In this document: piece by piece, positions 46,523 to 59,290 of the stretch
Layout: every line of letters starts with the position of its first letter
Position numbering within the stretch: position 1 is the stretch's first letter
Origin: Gymnopus androsaceus JB14
Taxonomy: Eukaryota > Basidiomycota > Agaricomycetes > Agaricales > Omphalotaceae
Assembly (NCBI GenBank): GCA_009733575.1
Contig: ML769404.1
Span: forward strand, 62,001-126,000
Reading direction: 5' to 3'
DNA: 64,000 nt
Position numbers and translations under genes: made by a program
The notes under the pieces: model-generated
The model's database searches: none
Seen by the model: only the letters and a program-made list of their open reading frames with translations
Told to the model about the DNA's origin: nothing

Positions 46523-47703
46523 GAATGTGTAGCTGACTGGATGAGATTGGACGGAAAGGAGGCGCAGAGGAGGATGCTTACGCTGATCTTCGTCGGTTTA
46601 CAGGTTGGGAGGGGATTCAATTTCGATTCTTCGTTTATCTTTGGAACTACATACAGCTTGTAGTAGTTATGCGGTACGACTCTGTATGAATCTATGAATC
46701 TCTGCAAAACGTCAAGTATGTAATCCTGCGGTCCTTTGTAATACTAACGCTCAACTCTAACCATGCGAGACTCTGCCTAGAAGGTGGCTAATAGGTTAAT
46801 TCAAGTGAATTAGTAGCTGGGCCATTGGGCAATCGCAGACTACTCTTCCGGACTCGCAGGTCGAGTTTAAGTTCGGATTCCCCAGAACACCCTAGAATCC
46901 CAACCTTGTCCCCATCGCTTTACTTATTCTTTGCTGAGTTCAACTCTCAGCAGATTCATTTCAAGTATTTAACCTGCTGCAGATCACATGCATCGCAGAT
47001 CTGTCGACACGGCGATATATATAATGCATTTCATTGGCTACGCTGCAGCTTTTGTCTGCTTTCGATCCGAGTGTCTATGTCGATTGTGCATGCGGTCCCC
47101 ATCTATGATATATATCGACTCACGAGTCCCAAATCCTTTATTTACTGTACTTACTTTATCGCATCTTCAGGATATCATCTTTCAATCCTTCCTTCCCAAT
47201 CAACATTTACATTAGAGAAACACATGCTCGTCCTCCTGCCCACTAGTACTCCCAGTCTTGCTAAACGGATCCCCATCCAAACGCCCTAAAGCCTTACTCC
47301 GGTTGATCCATATTTAGTGTTTTTACCTCCTGGGCTTACGAGCACTTCAACCCTTTATTCATATAATCATTTGGAACTTTTATCGTCAATAGGTTATTGA
47401 AAAAAAAACTGTAAAGTAGTACACTCGGAGGGGGGGCAATCGATAGCAAAAAAAAAAAACATAGCGACAACGAATACAGAGAGGTAATAAGTTCAGGAAA
47501 AAAAATGGACAAGCTATAGACATAATGAGGGTAGATGTGATATGTACAAGAGCGGAACATTGAAGAAGGACAGGTTGGGACACTCAAAGGCCCCATAGAT
47601 GCAGATATATGATATGGATATTCGAAGATCTGTGTCCAAAGTCCAAGAAAATATTCAGATTCAGTAAGAATAGCTAGATCATCATCGTCCCTTCCTGAGC
47701 GCT
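46523..47703. other. Intergenic between convergent genes
   Basis: Contains the 3' ends of RS copy 2 and of the coiled-coil gene, with homopolymer A and G runs near 47398-47510. No gene is supported. Confidence 0.45.
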
Positions 47704-50700
47704 TTACGCAGGAGTGGGTATCATGCTCCTCCGCCTATCCGCTTTGGCCGATGAATCAACGCTCTGGTTCTCCTTTTCTTCCTGCAACTCAACGAGGGCG
47801 GCAGGACTGGCCGTAGGAGTACTCGGCATTGCCATCGCCTTTACAGGACCGGCGGATGAGGTACTTCCAGCCAATGCTGATGTTCGTCGGTGAATAGCTG
47901 TAGAAGACGAAGTTGTCGTTGAGGCGGGCTTGGCGGATGCGGACCTGGATAGAGAAGAGACGCGAGCAGCGGGTGTCGGTGTGCCCATAGACATGCGATC
48001 GCGAGGAGGTCCCATACTAGACAACCGAGGCTTGGTCGTAGACGGAGGTCCCATTGCTCCTGTAGTTGCAGAACCATTGACACGAGTGCTCTTCGATAAC
48101 ATGTTCGTTTTGGTGAGGCTGTCCGAGGACAACTTTCTCTCCTTCGTCAGCGTAGCTGGGCCCGTCGACTCTCTGTCCGAGTTACTGATAACGGAAGAAG
48201 GCCGCGAAGTCGAAGGTGTAGAGAAGGCAGCGGAATCACGACGAGAAACTCGGGAAGGTGCCGGAGTGCTAGTAGATCCTCCAGTTCCGCGGACGCCGTG
48301 ACGACGTTTGACCTAGAGTAGAGGGAAATACAGATTAATTTTGGGAAAAATCAAACGACGAAGGGAGAGCACATACCAACTCCAACTCCATCTGTTTCGA
48401 ATCCAAAGCCTGGTTCAACCCCACAAGGTCCTCTACAGCGCTCTCGTGTTTCTTGGACAATTGTACAATCTTGACTTCCTTGTCCGCACTTTCCTGCTGC
48501 AGAGTATGAACCTGTCGCCTCAGCCTCTCGACCTCCGTCTGGAGATTGTTGACTTTCTCCTTGTTGGTTCGAAGCTCGACATTCTGCTCGCCCTGACGCT
48601 CCAGGAGGTTTTTCAACTGTTCTGTAGTCTCGCCATCGTGTTGGGAGGCAGCTTGGAGTGCTCTTTCCTGCTCGCTAATCACCCGCTGGTGCTCCCTATT
48701 GATGGAACTGAGACGTTCACGAAGCGTTTCGATTTCCTTCTCTTGTTCGACGACTCGACTGGAGTACTTGGCAATCTCCGCATCGCGTTCTTCCACATTG
48801 GACTCCAACCTCATCGCTTCGTTGACAGAGTATTGATGTTCTGCCTCGAGTTCAGCGATGCGAGTTTCTCGCTCCATCATCGTCTGGGCGATGCGTTCGG
48901 CGTGCTCATGCTTGTATCGGACTTGATCCTTTGCCTAATAAATCGACGAGTGAGTATGATATAAAGGAAAGAGAAGGAACAGAAGTTTCACCGATTGAAG
49001 CTGTTGCTGCATGTCTTCATTAAGCTGATGCATTTCCTCCTCCAATGCCGTCTTTTCCTCTTCAAGCTCAATCCTCCTGTTCTCACTCTCCTCCCAGTCC
49101 GCCTCAAAGCTGGCTATCTTATCCTTCAGCTGCTCAATCGTCGCATTCAGAGACTGACGTTCTTGTTCGAGGTCAGCCTTCTGACTTTCCGCAACACCGA
49201 GACGCTCCTGCAACTCCTCCACGTCGCCAGTAAGAGCCTGGCGTTCTTTCTCCAGCGCGCGCTTTTCTCCCTCTAGAACCTCGATCTTCTCGCTCGCCTT
49301 CTCACTATGACCCCACTGTGCTTCAAGTTCATTCTTCAACGTCGTCATTTCATCATCATTCGTTGCGAGTTGCTTCTCCAGAGTTTCGATTTCGGTCTCC
49401 AAAGCAGCATTCTCGGCTTTCGCTTTCTCCATATTCGTTATCATTTCGTCGCGTTGCTTCTCCCATTCAGCTTCCGCCGCTCGGCTCTTCTCCCCATCCT
49501 CTTCGTTCCCAGGCAGGTAACGTCCGTCCATCGACACCATACTGATGTTCCCAATCTGCTCCACTTCCTTTTGAACTTCCCGCATGCGTTCCTGCAGCTC
49601 GCGCTGGCTCTCGTCACGACTCCAGACGGTCTCCTTGAGATTCATAATCTCCTCACTGCGGTCCTGTACGAGGTTCTCCAAAGCCTGGACCTCGTCACGG
49701 AGCATATCCTCCCTACGCGACATCTCACCCTTCTCCCGCTCCAGACCCGAAATCTGACGATGAAGCATCTGCAAGGCTGCACGGCTCGCTTCATCCATGA
49801 TACTTCGGTCCATGCTTTCCTGACGTGAACCTTCGACCTCGTCCTCGAGATACCGACAGGTTTGCTCTAGCTCCGCGACCCTCTTCTTCCAAGCCCTCAG
49901 AATGCCCTTTCGCTTCAACTCGTCCCGCTCGAGGTCTCCAATCTTTTTGCCCAATATCTGCACCATTTCATCGCGAGCTCGAAGATCCGTCTCGTACTGA
50001 CCACAAAGCTCAGATTGGAGAGCGAGTTGGGTTTGCAGTGAGACGATGATACTCTCTTCGCGGGATGCCTTGCGTACGTGCCTAGGTGCTCCTTTGGGTG
50101 GCGTAGCTGGGATCAACGTCTGGGGAGTATAATACGTGTTTGCTGTAGCACTGAAGGGGTCGGGTTCAGGCTTTGCTGCTGCGTATACTACGAGCTCTGA
50201 AGATGACTCGTCGTTTATATCAGCCTCGGGAGCTTTGGTCGAAGGGGACCGTAGCATGGAATGGAAGACGGTATCACTGAGTGCACGACTCCGACTGCGA
50301 ATGGACGATTGAGAAGGAGAATCGGTGCTTCTGAGAGATATCGGAGAGGGAGACGATTTCGTTTCGGCGGACGTGAGGGAAGGAACTGCAGATGAGCTCG
50401 AGGATCTATTAGAAACATCTCCCGCCGAGAAGAAGACGGTCTGACCAAAGCTAAAGGAATGGCTTCGGTCATGTAATAAAGAAGGTAATCGCGGAGATTT
50501 CTCCTTGGAGTGGAAGATACCATCGTCGACAACATCGGACGGAATCTGCTCAGGGGGATCATCCTCTCGCTCTTTACCTTTAGCCCTGAGCGACCCGCGG
50601 TAGGGAGTCGAGGTCATGACATTCCCTCCTGCTGCATTGTCGTTGTCCGACAACTGCAAGTCGAGTGCTTGGAGATCTAAATCAAAGCCCAATCCGGGAG

Positions 50701-51667
50701 GGAGATCTGGCAATATTACATCCTGGGACAGGTCCAAGAGATTCGAAGTATCCTTCTCGGGGACGGATGGAGCAATATCGCTCTTTTCCATCGACTCCTG
50801 TCGCAACGGGGAGAATACCTCGGAAACTGAAGGTCTGGCATTCTTCGGAGATGAAGAAGGACGGAAAACGGCACCCGAAAGACTCGCATTGCGCTGAGGA
50901 TCTATAGCACCAGTAGGAGGGACGGGAGGCGAGAGCGCCTGAAACTCGTTGTCCGTAGATTGGTCAGGCGTGTCTGCCTGGTATACATTTCGAGAGAAGA
51001 AACGTACATTCCTCCCTGTGCCTGGGGTATTGGGCTCACGAAGAATGGATCGCACTGATCCTTGTGGCTGACCACCGGGAGTAAGAGGAGCATAAGAATC
51101 GACATCGGTGTTCATATTTCGTAACGTGTCGATGGAAGGTCGATGATTGAAATCTGGCGGTGAAGACCGCACAGAGTCAAAAGCAGCGGTAGGAGAGGAT
51201 GGTGATCTGAGAAGATCTAGTGAAGGTCTACGGTCTGCATCTGCAGAGATGAGCATATTTCTTCCTGAAGCTCGACCTAAAGATGTTTGAGATTCTATAA
51301 AAGGTATGATATGAGTTGCACTCGTGGAGTTGTTAAACAAAGACTCACGGTTTCCAACAATAGAAAGAGATGATTTGACCTTTTTAGGGATTCCCAATGA
51401 TAGTTTGGGTGGACCAGGGGAAGGTGAGCGTCCATCGTCCCGCGGGGGAGGCACTCGAGATGCTCGTTTAAACAACTTGCGAGATTTGGATGGTGAAGAA
51501 GGTGGACTAGGTGGAATTGGGGAACTTTCCTGAGTACCCGGGTGAAACATTGAAAGATTTGGATGCTGTTCGAGCACTTTGCCCAAAACTTCGCCCTGCG
51601 TCGATGAAGTCGAAGTTGTGTCCTGCTCGCCTTGCGGTTTGAGCGCACTGGCAAGTTTACGCCACAT
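47704..51667 (-). CDS. Long coiled-coil protein
   Basis: ATG at 51667 (MWRKLASALKPQ), stop at 47704-47706, about 1,300 residues in all. The N-terminal third is serine/proline-rich and disordered (SPIPPSPPSSPSKSRKLFKR, PPPRDDGRSPSPGPPKLSLG). From about residue 560 a long coiled coil follows, with heptad-rich stretches such as LETEIETLEKQLATNDDEMT and LKDKIASFEADWEESENRRI. Two introns (about 48320-48370 and 48938-48990) join it to a further coiled coil (MERETRIAELEAEHQYSVNE). The C-terminal tail is basic and Ser/Thr-rich (KRRHGVRGTGGSTSTPAP...ADRRRSMIPTPA). A third, in-frame 54-nt intron is likely at 51295-51348. This architecture is common in spindle-pole, septum or polarity scaffolds, but no specific family is recognised. 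Confidence 0.8.
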
Positions 51668-54384
51668 GGTTGAAAATAAAAAAAGTAAAAAGACAAGAAC
51701 TAGAAAATATCAACCAAGGACGAGCAGAACTGAGCGGTAGGGAACAACAAAGAGTCTCAACGTCGAACGCGAACAACGATCAGAAAATAACAGCTGTAAA
51801 CAAACTGTATCGCGTGATCGCGGTTGAGATGGCACGCGATGCACAAGCGCCCACAGCGCGTCTCATGATCCTCCTTGGCATTCAGTGACTTTGTTTCTCT
51901 CGGTTCTCGTTCTGGAAAAGCTTTTTGTATTACTTATTCCTTTCACTCGTCTATCCGACAAGACCGCGTCTCATGGCACTTTCTTCTCTTCATGTTTCTC
52001 TCTGTTTATCCACCGCGCCTCGCTTCATGGACCAAAGACTTCTTCTCTCCTTGAAAGCTGCGATGATTGATGAGATCGTGCTAGCAGCTATAGGCTACAT
52101 ACTCGGTCCAATCAAGGAGGCACAAGTGGATATCAACACAAACACTCGATCATCCTGTCACTGATTTCTATACCGTACCGCAGCTCCCTCCAATTCATCT
52201 TTGGTGGGGTTTTTTTTTTTGCGATGGGTGCCTTTCAAGGGACTCAGAAACAAGTCTCCTTCTTGCCTATACAGGCAATCGATCATTCGTCTGTTCTTCT
52301 ATACCATGCCGCAGGTCTGTTCAATCCATCTTCCGTTTGTGGGTACCTTTCAGGAGAATTCAGAAATAAGTTTCCTTCCTGCCTATATAAGCATTCTTCT
52401 TTCCTTGTTCAGCGGCACACTTTCAGGTCTCTCCTCATCTGACCTTTACCTTGTAAATATTCAACCAGAAGACTAACTGGAATACGCTTCGAATCTGAAG
52501 TTCTTGAGGAAACTTGAGCCTCTCAGCCTCATGGAAAAAAAAAACATAAATAAATCTTCATAGGCCAACAAACTCTCCCGCAATTCGCATGTCGCGTTCT
52601 CGACTATTCTCTGATATTCTTCGTTGATATTCCATGCCGCCGCCCCCTCGAGGATCTATGGCTTTCGAATAAATCCAAGTGTACACACTATACATGCATC
52701 GAAGTTCTTTGCTTTCGGTTTTTCTCAATAAACCCCGCTGACTCGAGCCCAGCATGATTCAGAACAAAATACTCCGAGGTCTCCAACCACTCGCTTTCTT
52801 TCTTTAGCTCTGATATAGTCTCTGATTACCTAGTATGTCAGTCCTCCACCCACACCTCCACAAACTCCGACCTCAAGCTCGTATGGAAGCGTCAATCTTT
52901 GCGAGGTCACCGTGGATACTCCCAACACCTATACTTACAGCGCCGAGTCGGAATGATTCGTCAAATTGCGCTCCTTCGGAACAATACTTAATAACAGTTC
53001 CACTTAAGCTCCACTCCAGTACTGACCGGACTTGCAGTTGAAACAAGTACCGCGATTTTTTTTTTGTCTTTTTAAATTCGGTCTCCGTGTCTACAGCAAC
53101 ACAAATGCTGTATTACTTATAGAGTACATGGCTGCTGAAGCGCTGATTGGAATGATGAATCCACTTCCTTGTGCTCCTCAGGGAAACGGGAAGAAACGGT
53201 AAGCTATACTCCCTCCGAGTAGCCGGTCCTAGGGGCCCTACACGCTCGAGGTTCAAAGTACGTGAGGCGGGAGGATGAAAGGAGGTCGCTAAGCGAGCTT
53301 ATTGTAGTAGGATACTGTACATACCGCCTCAATTGTACAGGAATTTTTGGTATACGGACGCGGCCGTACATATGAAAGTACTCTACAGTCCAGCACATTT
53401 ATTCAGTTCTGCTCGTACAGATTCAGTTCTTTCTGGTCACAGGAAAAAAACACTACAGTAGCATAGATTACACAGTTACAACGCACGTTGACGCGTCTAT
53501 AGTCACAGTCTAGCCACGTCGCCTACTTAAGTTACTTACTGCCTGCCATTGCCATTGCCACAAGGCTCGAAGGAGGTCGAACGTCCCGCTCCCGCACACG
53601 AGTATCCAGCGCTAAATAGCAAAAATCGCGCAGTGGTACTACGGGGACATCGGAACGGCCAGAGATAGTAACCAACAGGACAGCGGAAACGAAATAGCTT
53701 TCTGTTGTTTGGACATCCGACAACAATGACATGGGGCATGGGTCCATTGGATTATCACAGTTCACAAAACGCCACTGAATATAGTTACATTAGGCTGTTG
53801 ATCTTTTTCGAAGTCGCGGTAGAAGCTTGTGCTTGTAGAACGGTACATAGAAGCTGGTAACGTAGACGGTACCTCCGATGGGGTAATCTTCGAAGGGTCA
53901 TTGAGAGCAAGGCGGAGGCAGCATGTAGGATCAGTCATGATCAGAAAGCGGTGAAAAAAGACAGCGCGCTCAGCCAGTGCCAGTCAGCATCTGCCCGACG
54001 TCGGAGGTGAATCGGAGGTGGAGGTCGGATGCTTTACTGCCGTGCCGGCGGGAAATGCTAGTGGAGTTAGGAACGGGCTAATCGATTTTGAAAATTTGAA
54101 AGGCCACACACAGGGGTTGCGTTTCAGCAAGTGGCTGGAAGGGGGGGGGAAAAAAAGAGCGTAGTCAGTTGAATGAAGGTTGTGTACAAATTATTGGAAT
54201 TCTTCTTGCGGTAAGTACAATGCGATGGTCATGAAGTGTATATGCTCGTGCAAGATGAGGAGGAGAATATGCAGCGAGAAACGGATAAATAGGTATCAGG
54301 ATGGTTCGAAATGCAAAAATTGTCATGAAAGGGCACCGAAGGACACTGAAATACGACCTGAACCACTAAAATTCCTAACGCAAA
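51668..54384. other. Long intergenic region with one tandem repeat
   Basis: Upstream of the coiled-coil gene. At 52165-52410 two copies of a block of about 120 bp are in tandem, sharing TTCTATACC, GGGTACCTTTCA-like GGGTGCCTTTCA, CAGAAA and TTGCCTATA. No gene is supported. Poly-T runs occur near 52210 and 53057. Confidence 0.45.
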
Positions 54385-55158
54385 CTAGAAACCACCCAAG
54401 CATCCACCTTCATCGGCATCATTGAAGCCAGGCCTCGTCCTCGGCGACAAGGCTTTTCTACAGCGACTTTTCCGAGACGGAACGGACCGAGACGAAGATT
54501 CCGGGGTATCATGGTCGTCGTCGTAACCAGGATCATCTGCAGCGACTTCGCCAGCAACAGTAGGGCTCCGTATCCACTCTCTGTCACGGTGACTCTTCCT
54601 TCTAGGGTCTATGGGAGAGAGAGTCTGGATATTGTCCAGCTTTGCCGCAAAATAAAGAGTGGAATCGAGCGACAATTGGGAAGGGTATTTGTTGGTACGA
54701 TAGGGTGACAGGGAAGACTCTGAAGGAGGACTGATAAAACCATCCGACTCTTCAGACTCGGAGGAGAAATCCGGTATTAACGGTGGGCACTGAGGGAAGG
54801 GATTCTGCTGCGGGAACTGAGGCTGTCTCTGGGATAGAGCACGAGGATGAAGATGGCCTCCACGAGGAGCAGGAGCAAGATTTATTGGGACTTGAGAGGC
54901 GGAACGATTACGCTCGTCAAGAGTATAGGTCCGACCTGGACAACCTCGCTCTGGAAGAGCACAGGAATTTGGCGATACGACAATAGGCGATCTGTCGTAG
55001 GTAGATGAGGAAATGGCCGTGTAAACACGACTCAGTGAAGGAGATGGTGGAAAATGGACCTCTTGGATACCGTAAAAAGGGAGCTCTGAGCCATTTTCAG
55101 GCGGATGAGATGGGGAACGTTTGAGAATTGGGCGAGGAGACATGGGTGAAGGTCTCAT
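54385..55158 (-). CDS. Proline/serine-rich hypothetical protein, 257 aa
   Basis: Single open frame from the ATG at 55158 to TAG at 54385-54387. It reads MRPSPMSPRPILKRSPSHPP, then HFPPSPSLSRVYTAISSSTY, DRSPIVVSPNSCALPERGCP, a Pro/Gln-rich middle, the acidic DFSSESEESDGF, and a C-terminal basic/acidic segment ending EGGCLGGF. The order ILKR, HFPPSP, SRVYTA, SCALPERGCPGRTY looks like a conserved basidiomycete hypothetical family, but this comes from recall of style, not a search. No domain or catalytic motif is visible. It is intronless and intact. Confidence 0.65.
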   Translation of the reverse strand: MRPSPMSPRPILKRSPSHPPENGSELPFYGIQEVHFPPSPSLSRVYTAISSSTYDRSPIVVSPNSCALPERGCPGRTYTLDERNRSASQVPINLAPAPRGGHLHPRALSQRQPQFPQQNPFPQCPPLIPDFSSESEESDGFISPPSESSLSPYRTNKYPSQLSLDSTLYFAAKLDNIQTLSPIDPRRKSHRDREWIRSPTVAGEVAADDPGYDDDHDTPESSSRSVPSRKSRCRKALSPRTRPGFNDADEGGCLGGF

Positions 55159-57060
55159 TAGAGGAAAGAATTAGAAGCAAAGCTCGAGCTCGTTTCTGAG
55201 AGCGACGACGAGAAAAGACGACGCAGAAGCCTGGGTTAGCAATTTGAGGACATGGTGGTATGGGTTTAAAAGGTAGGTTTGTTTATGCTCTGTGGCCACT
55301 GTTTATTTTATGATCCCAAGTATGTAAGCATCCAAGAAGCGCCGGCTATTCTTCGCGTATCTATTCCTATTCAGGTCCATTGTATGCCAAGAAGGTGGCA
55401 TAATAGATTGGCTACGATTCGAAGAATTCAATCCCACATCCCTTCGAATTCACATATACCTTGAGCTTCGATTGCCCTTCAGGCCTTCAAGCTTCAGTGT
55501 CTTTCTTCGGATCTCCGGCGTGCTACACAAGGTTGTTCACCTTTTTTGTTCTTCACTGTCGGTCAAACAAGCATCGGATCATCCTAACCGGCTCTCGGTA
55601 TGCACTACAATGAGTAGGTGCTCGAGTAGCAGCTGAGGACAACAGTGGTACGATGGGTCTTTTTCCCAATGGCAATAGTCGTCCCGATGTCCTCTGTTCT
55701 TTTCACATTGTGGCGATATCACTGGCAGCCCAAATCTTCGAATCAATCTTGTCTGATTTCTCATATACATATGGAGGAAAACTTGACAGAAGTATCGTGC
55801 TTGCTGTCCCAGTGACCATTGACCACTCTTCATAACCCTAACTTATCTCTCCCGCTACCTTGGATCACCGAATAGATGGTATGCTTTTTCTTCGAGTTTT
55901 CGAAATTCCTTCTCAACTAACCATCCTTGCCAAGCAAAGTCTCTCCGAGCCGCCCATCTCGATTCTCGCGTCCGTTCACTCACCTATCGCGGATCGCGAT
56001 GAAGCACTCGTAGGGCCCAGACCTCTGAGAGATTCTCCTCTTTTGCTTGAAGTTGATGGGCCTGCACACTACTCTCAAAGTAGTAAGTCCCTCATGGTCG
56101 GTCACCGGTCCATCCCGGACGACGATAGGTTCGGGACAGGCCTAATAATATTCACTTCAAACCTATAAGTATAAGCTTTTGGCTCTCTCTCATTTCGTTC
56201 TTTCTACTCTCGGTAGGACTTCTTTCCGTTCAAAACAAACATTCGACGACGAATCTGCCTTGTTGCTCGGAGGGTAAGAAAATGCCAGTGCGGGTATATA
56301 TTCCCATGCAGAGACCGCGCAAGCGAAACCCGAACGCAGAGCACGGCCATGCCAAGATGCGATACGCACTCTGAGTTTGCGATGCTCAAGAATCTTGCTG
56401 CCAAGACTTGGGCGCGATCTGAGGCGTTTGCGTAACCATTTTCGGCGCTTAGAAATGTCTTCCAAATCCTCGAAGTCCTTGTTCGTCTTGACTCTTCTCC
56501 TTGGCCGAGAGCTTATCCGCCATTACGGCGGGGAGTAGGCAGTAGCTGACGCCTGAAGCACATAGGCATCGTGTGCGCGCCGCCAGAGGGAGGTTTATTA
56601 TTACATACGATTTTGCATTTCGCGGGATGGCGGTGGCCAAAGCCGTGGATCACTACTGAGTGCCACCTATGCCACCTGCAAGCCTCATCAATTCCTTAGG
56701 CTCCGTTTCTAGCTGTTCCGACGACTCCAAGGACTTGGAAGAAGATTTGGGGAAAGGAAGATCTCGGAATTTCTGAAATACTTAACAGCGATTTCTTCCG
56801 ACCTGAACCATGAGGCGGTTGGTCATGGACTTGGAGCGCTGGAGCTCTGACGTCGTGCGAGAACGCCAAACTTCACTCTTCCTCTACCTATGTGTAGTAT
56901 AAATCTGGGAGCACCGGAAGTCTGGCGTCTAAGTTTCATGGTTTCAGCCACCCATATACGTATCCTCTGGAGCGCAACGATACCTCCCAGCACTCGTCAT
57001 CGACATTTACCTTGCTGGCTCTTCTTTGGATACACTTTTTGACCTATAATGGCTAGTATC
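55159..57060. other. Intergenic, no gene supported
   Basis: Both strands have frames of 60-100 codons, but none shows recognisable domains, codon regularity or plausible splicing. Nothing is called. Confidence 0.4.
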
Positions 57061-57072
57061 GCTTGGAGTCGC

Positions 57073-57723
57073 TCATATCCGTGGTGCACGTCTATAGCTA
57101 TTTCGTGCCGACCCCAAAGACTCGTTCATCCTGTCTAATACGAGTGCGGATACCTCTTCTGCAGCTGCCAGGTGGCTCTTCCTCTCAGTTCTGAACGAAG
57201 CATGTTTCAGCAGTCCCATCTCGTCTTCGGAATCCGCTCCAGTGCGTCTTAGCTCCTCTTTCCTTCGCACCCTACTAACTTTGTCATCACTGCATATAGG
57301 CTTGGATGACAGCAAGCACCCGAATTGAAAACTCCTCAAGGCTCAAGTAAGAATGAGCGGCAATGTTTACTAGTATCTGATCCTTAGGTAGAGACCCAAA
57401 TGATTGTTCGCCAGAAATTCTTTCCAGAAACTCTAGAATCGGTAATCTCGCTTTTGGAGTAAGTAAATCTCTCGTCAGAAGAACCTCGGTAGCCTGGAGA
57501 CGTGAGCATGAATGAAGAGGTAAGTATAAGTAATCATGATCGTTTGAACTCGAAACGAGACATTCAGACAGACAGCTTACGTCGAACACTCCCGTTCACA
57601 GGCAGATATCCATGCACCAACGACATCAATATTGAAGCCAGACATTGAACACGACGCACACGCCTTCTTCAAAATCAACACAATATCCCGAGGACTCTGG
57701 TTCAAGTTGTACTCGACCGACAT
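57073..57723 (-). pseudogene. Unrecognised gene or gene fragment with frame breaks
   Basis: Minus-strand segments in order: MSVEYNLNQSPRDIVLILKK, ACASCSMSGFNIDVVGAWIS, ACERECS (from the ATG at 57723), a GTAAGC donor, then ATEVLLTRDLLTPKARLPIL, EFLERISGEQSFGSLPKD and LSLEEFSIRVLAVIQ. Next comes SDDKVSRVRRKEELRRTG, with the end near 57073. The segments look coding and helical, but the intron phase does not match by one base and a second one-base shift is needed near 57295. No family is recognised. It could be a pseudogene or an intact gene with sequence errors. Confidence 0.35.
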
Positions 57724-59290
57724 GTTTTTTTCTCTCAAAATGGCACTTCGAGTCTCAGACCTCTTAGGACTCCGCTTTTAATCTCCGCCCTCCTAATGAC
57801 TATAAACAACATGCTTTGCTCTACAGAAAACTCTGAATCTTGATTTATAGGCGCGTACTATGCGGAGAAACAGAAACAGAACCTTCGTGTACGCAACAGT
57901 TCCCAGTACGCCACGACCCACATGGGAATGGTGTGATTCCTGGAAATCGTCAAGCCACTAGCAGTAGGATAGTATCACGTCCCTAATCTCCTTGATCCTC
58001 CTTTGTAGCTTGTTGGCAGGCACTGACATAAGCACCTCGAATCGTAACCTTCTCTCTAAGTGAATTCCAGGTACTATAGAGTTGTTCTACATATAACACA
58101 CACACACACAAGCTTCAGGTTTTAAAGCGGAGGCGAAGGCTACTACTAATGACGAAGACTCGACAAGTACCTTTAACTAAGGTATGCTTCCGAGTTTATC
58201 CTTAGTATCACCGAAATAATTGTCGTTTGCCACAGTACACTTCATTGCATTTTATGCCTTCAAGCTGTCTAGTATATGAATTCGATATACGCGGAACAAT
58301 TCGTATGTTGGAATTCAAGTTATCAATGAACGTTAATGAATGTTTCTTGAAGCGAATAACTAAGTGACTAAATGGCTCTAGTCTGCCATCTCCCCTCAGG
58401 ATAGGATTGCATGTGTCGACGGGTATCTCATAAAATGTTTGTTCAAGTTGTACTTCCACGAACCTATCGTGCATGAAATGATACTTACACAGACACAGAC
58501 GCCAATACGTTTGGGGTAGGGTGAGCTTCGCCATTGCATAATATTGATAACAGCCTTTCCGCTCCATTTATTAGCAATGCGACTTCAACCTGACTTCAGT
58601 TCAATTCGTTCAATTATATAGGTGACTTGGAAAATATAGTCTGGCTTCACAGCTCCCGGTGATAGGGAAGTATATTCGTGCAGGGCAGTCCGGGCATGCT
58701 CATGATATTGATAATCGCTCTCAAGCCTGCACTGTCACTCACCCTAAAAGTGTCATCTCTTTTGCATTTGCAGCGCGCCCGAAACCCGTGTCCAGCCTCT
58801 GAGGCACCCCAGACCTGCCTCAACTTGAACTTATCATGAAGGTCACCCCTTTTACTACATGATTGAACCGTGACTGTGCGCGAATTATTTTCCTCCTTCG
58901 TGTTCGAGTTTTACTGAGATCCACTCACTGGGATCTACTTCACTCAAACTTGTCCTTTCCTTCAGATCTGTATCATCATGGGGCACTACTTCCAAGTTAT
59001 CACCGTTGAATAACTAAGTTCCTCAATATTCCATCCGTTCTATGGCCGACGATAGCTTATCCTTCTGGTTAATTGTACACAGTACACAGTGATAGTATTA
59101 ATGTTAGAGAACATACTCTGGAACGACCTCACCATGGAAGGTGGAAACGTCAGTCTGGTGAAAACACTACTGCAATTGACGTCAGAACGCACAGACGCAC
59201 AGACGCACAGACGCGAAGGATGACATCAGTGCCACAGCACGACGAATCTCTCGAACAGACAACTTCAACTTTTCAATCTACCATTTCACT
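57724..59290. other. Intergenic; includes a short 8-bp tandem repeat
   Basis: No supported gene; the minus-strand frame at 58208-58567 has no recognisable features. At about 59188-59213 an ACGCACAG unit repeats about three times just upstream of the TUDOR gene. Confidence 0.4.

Noticed and set aside
48341..49828. Plus-strand open frames of 170-207 codons opposite the coiled-coil gene
   Set aside because: Antisense shadows of heptad-rich coding sequence (leucine-rich complement of Glu/Lys codons), without independent support.
56190..56640. Basic minus-strand frames (MEDISKRRKWLRKRLRSR..) as a possible small protein
   Set aside because: Frames overlap each other and stop without any recognisable pattern; arginine richness comes from CG-rich codons.
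58208..58567. 119-codon minus-strand frame
   Set aside because: Unrecognised sequence without introns or conserved-looking motifs; insufficient to call a gene.
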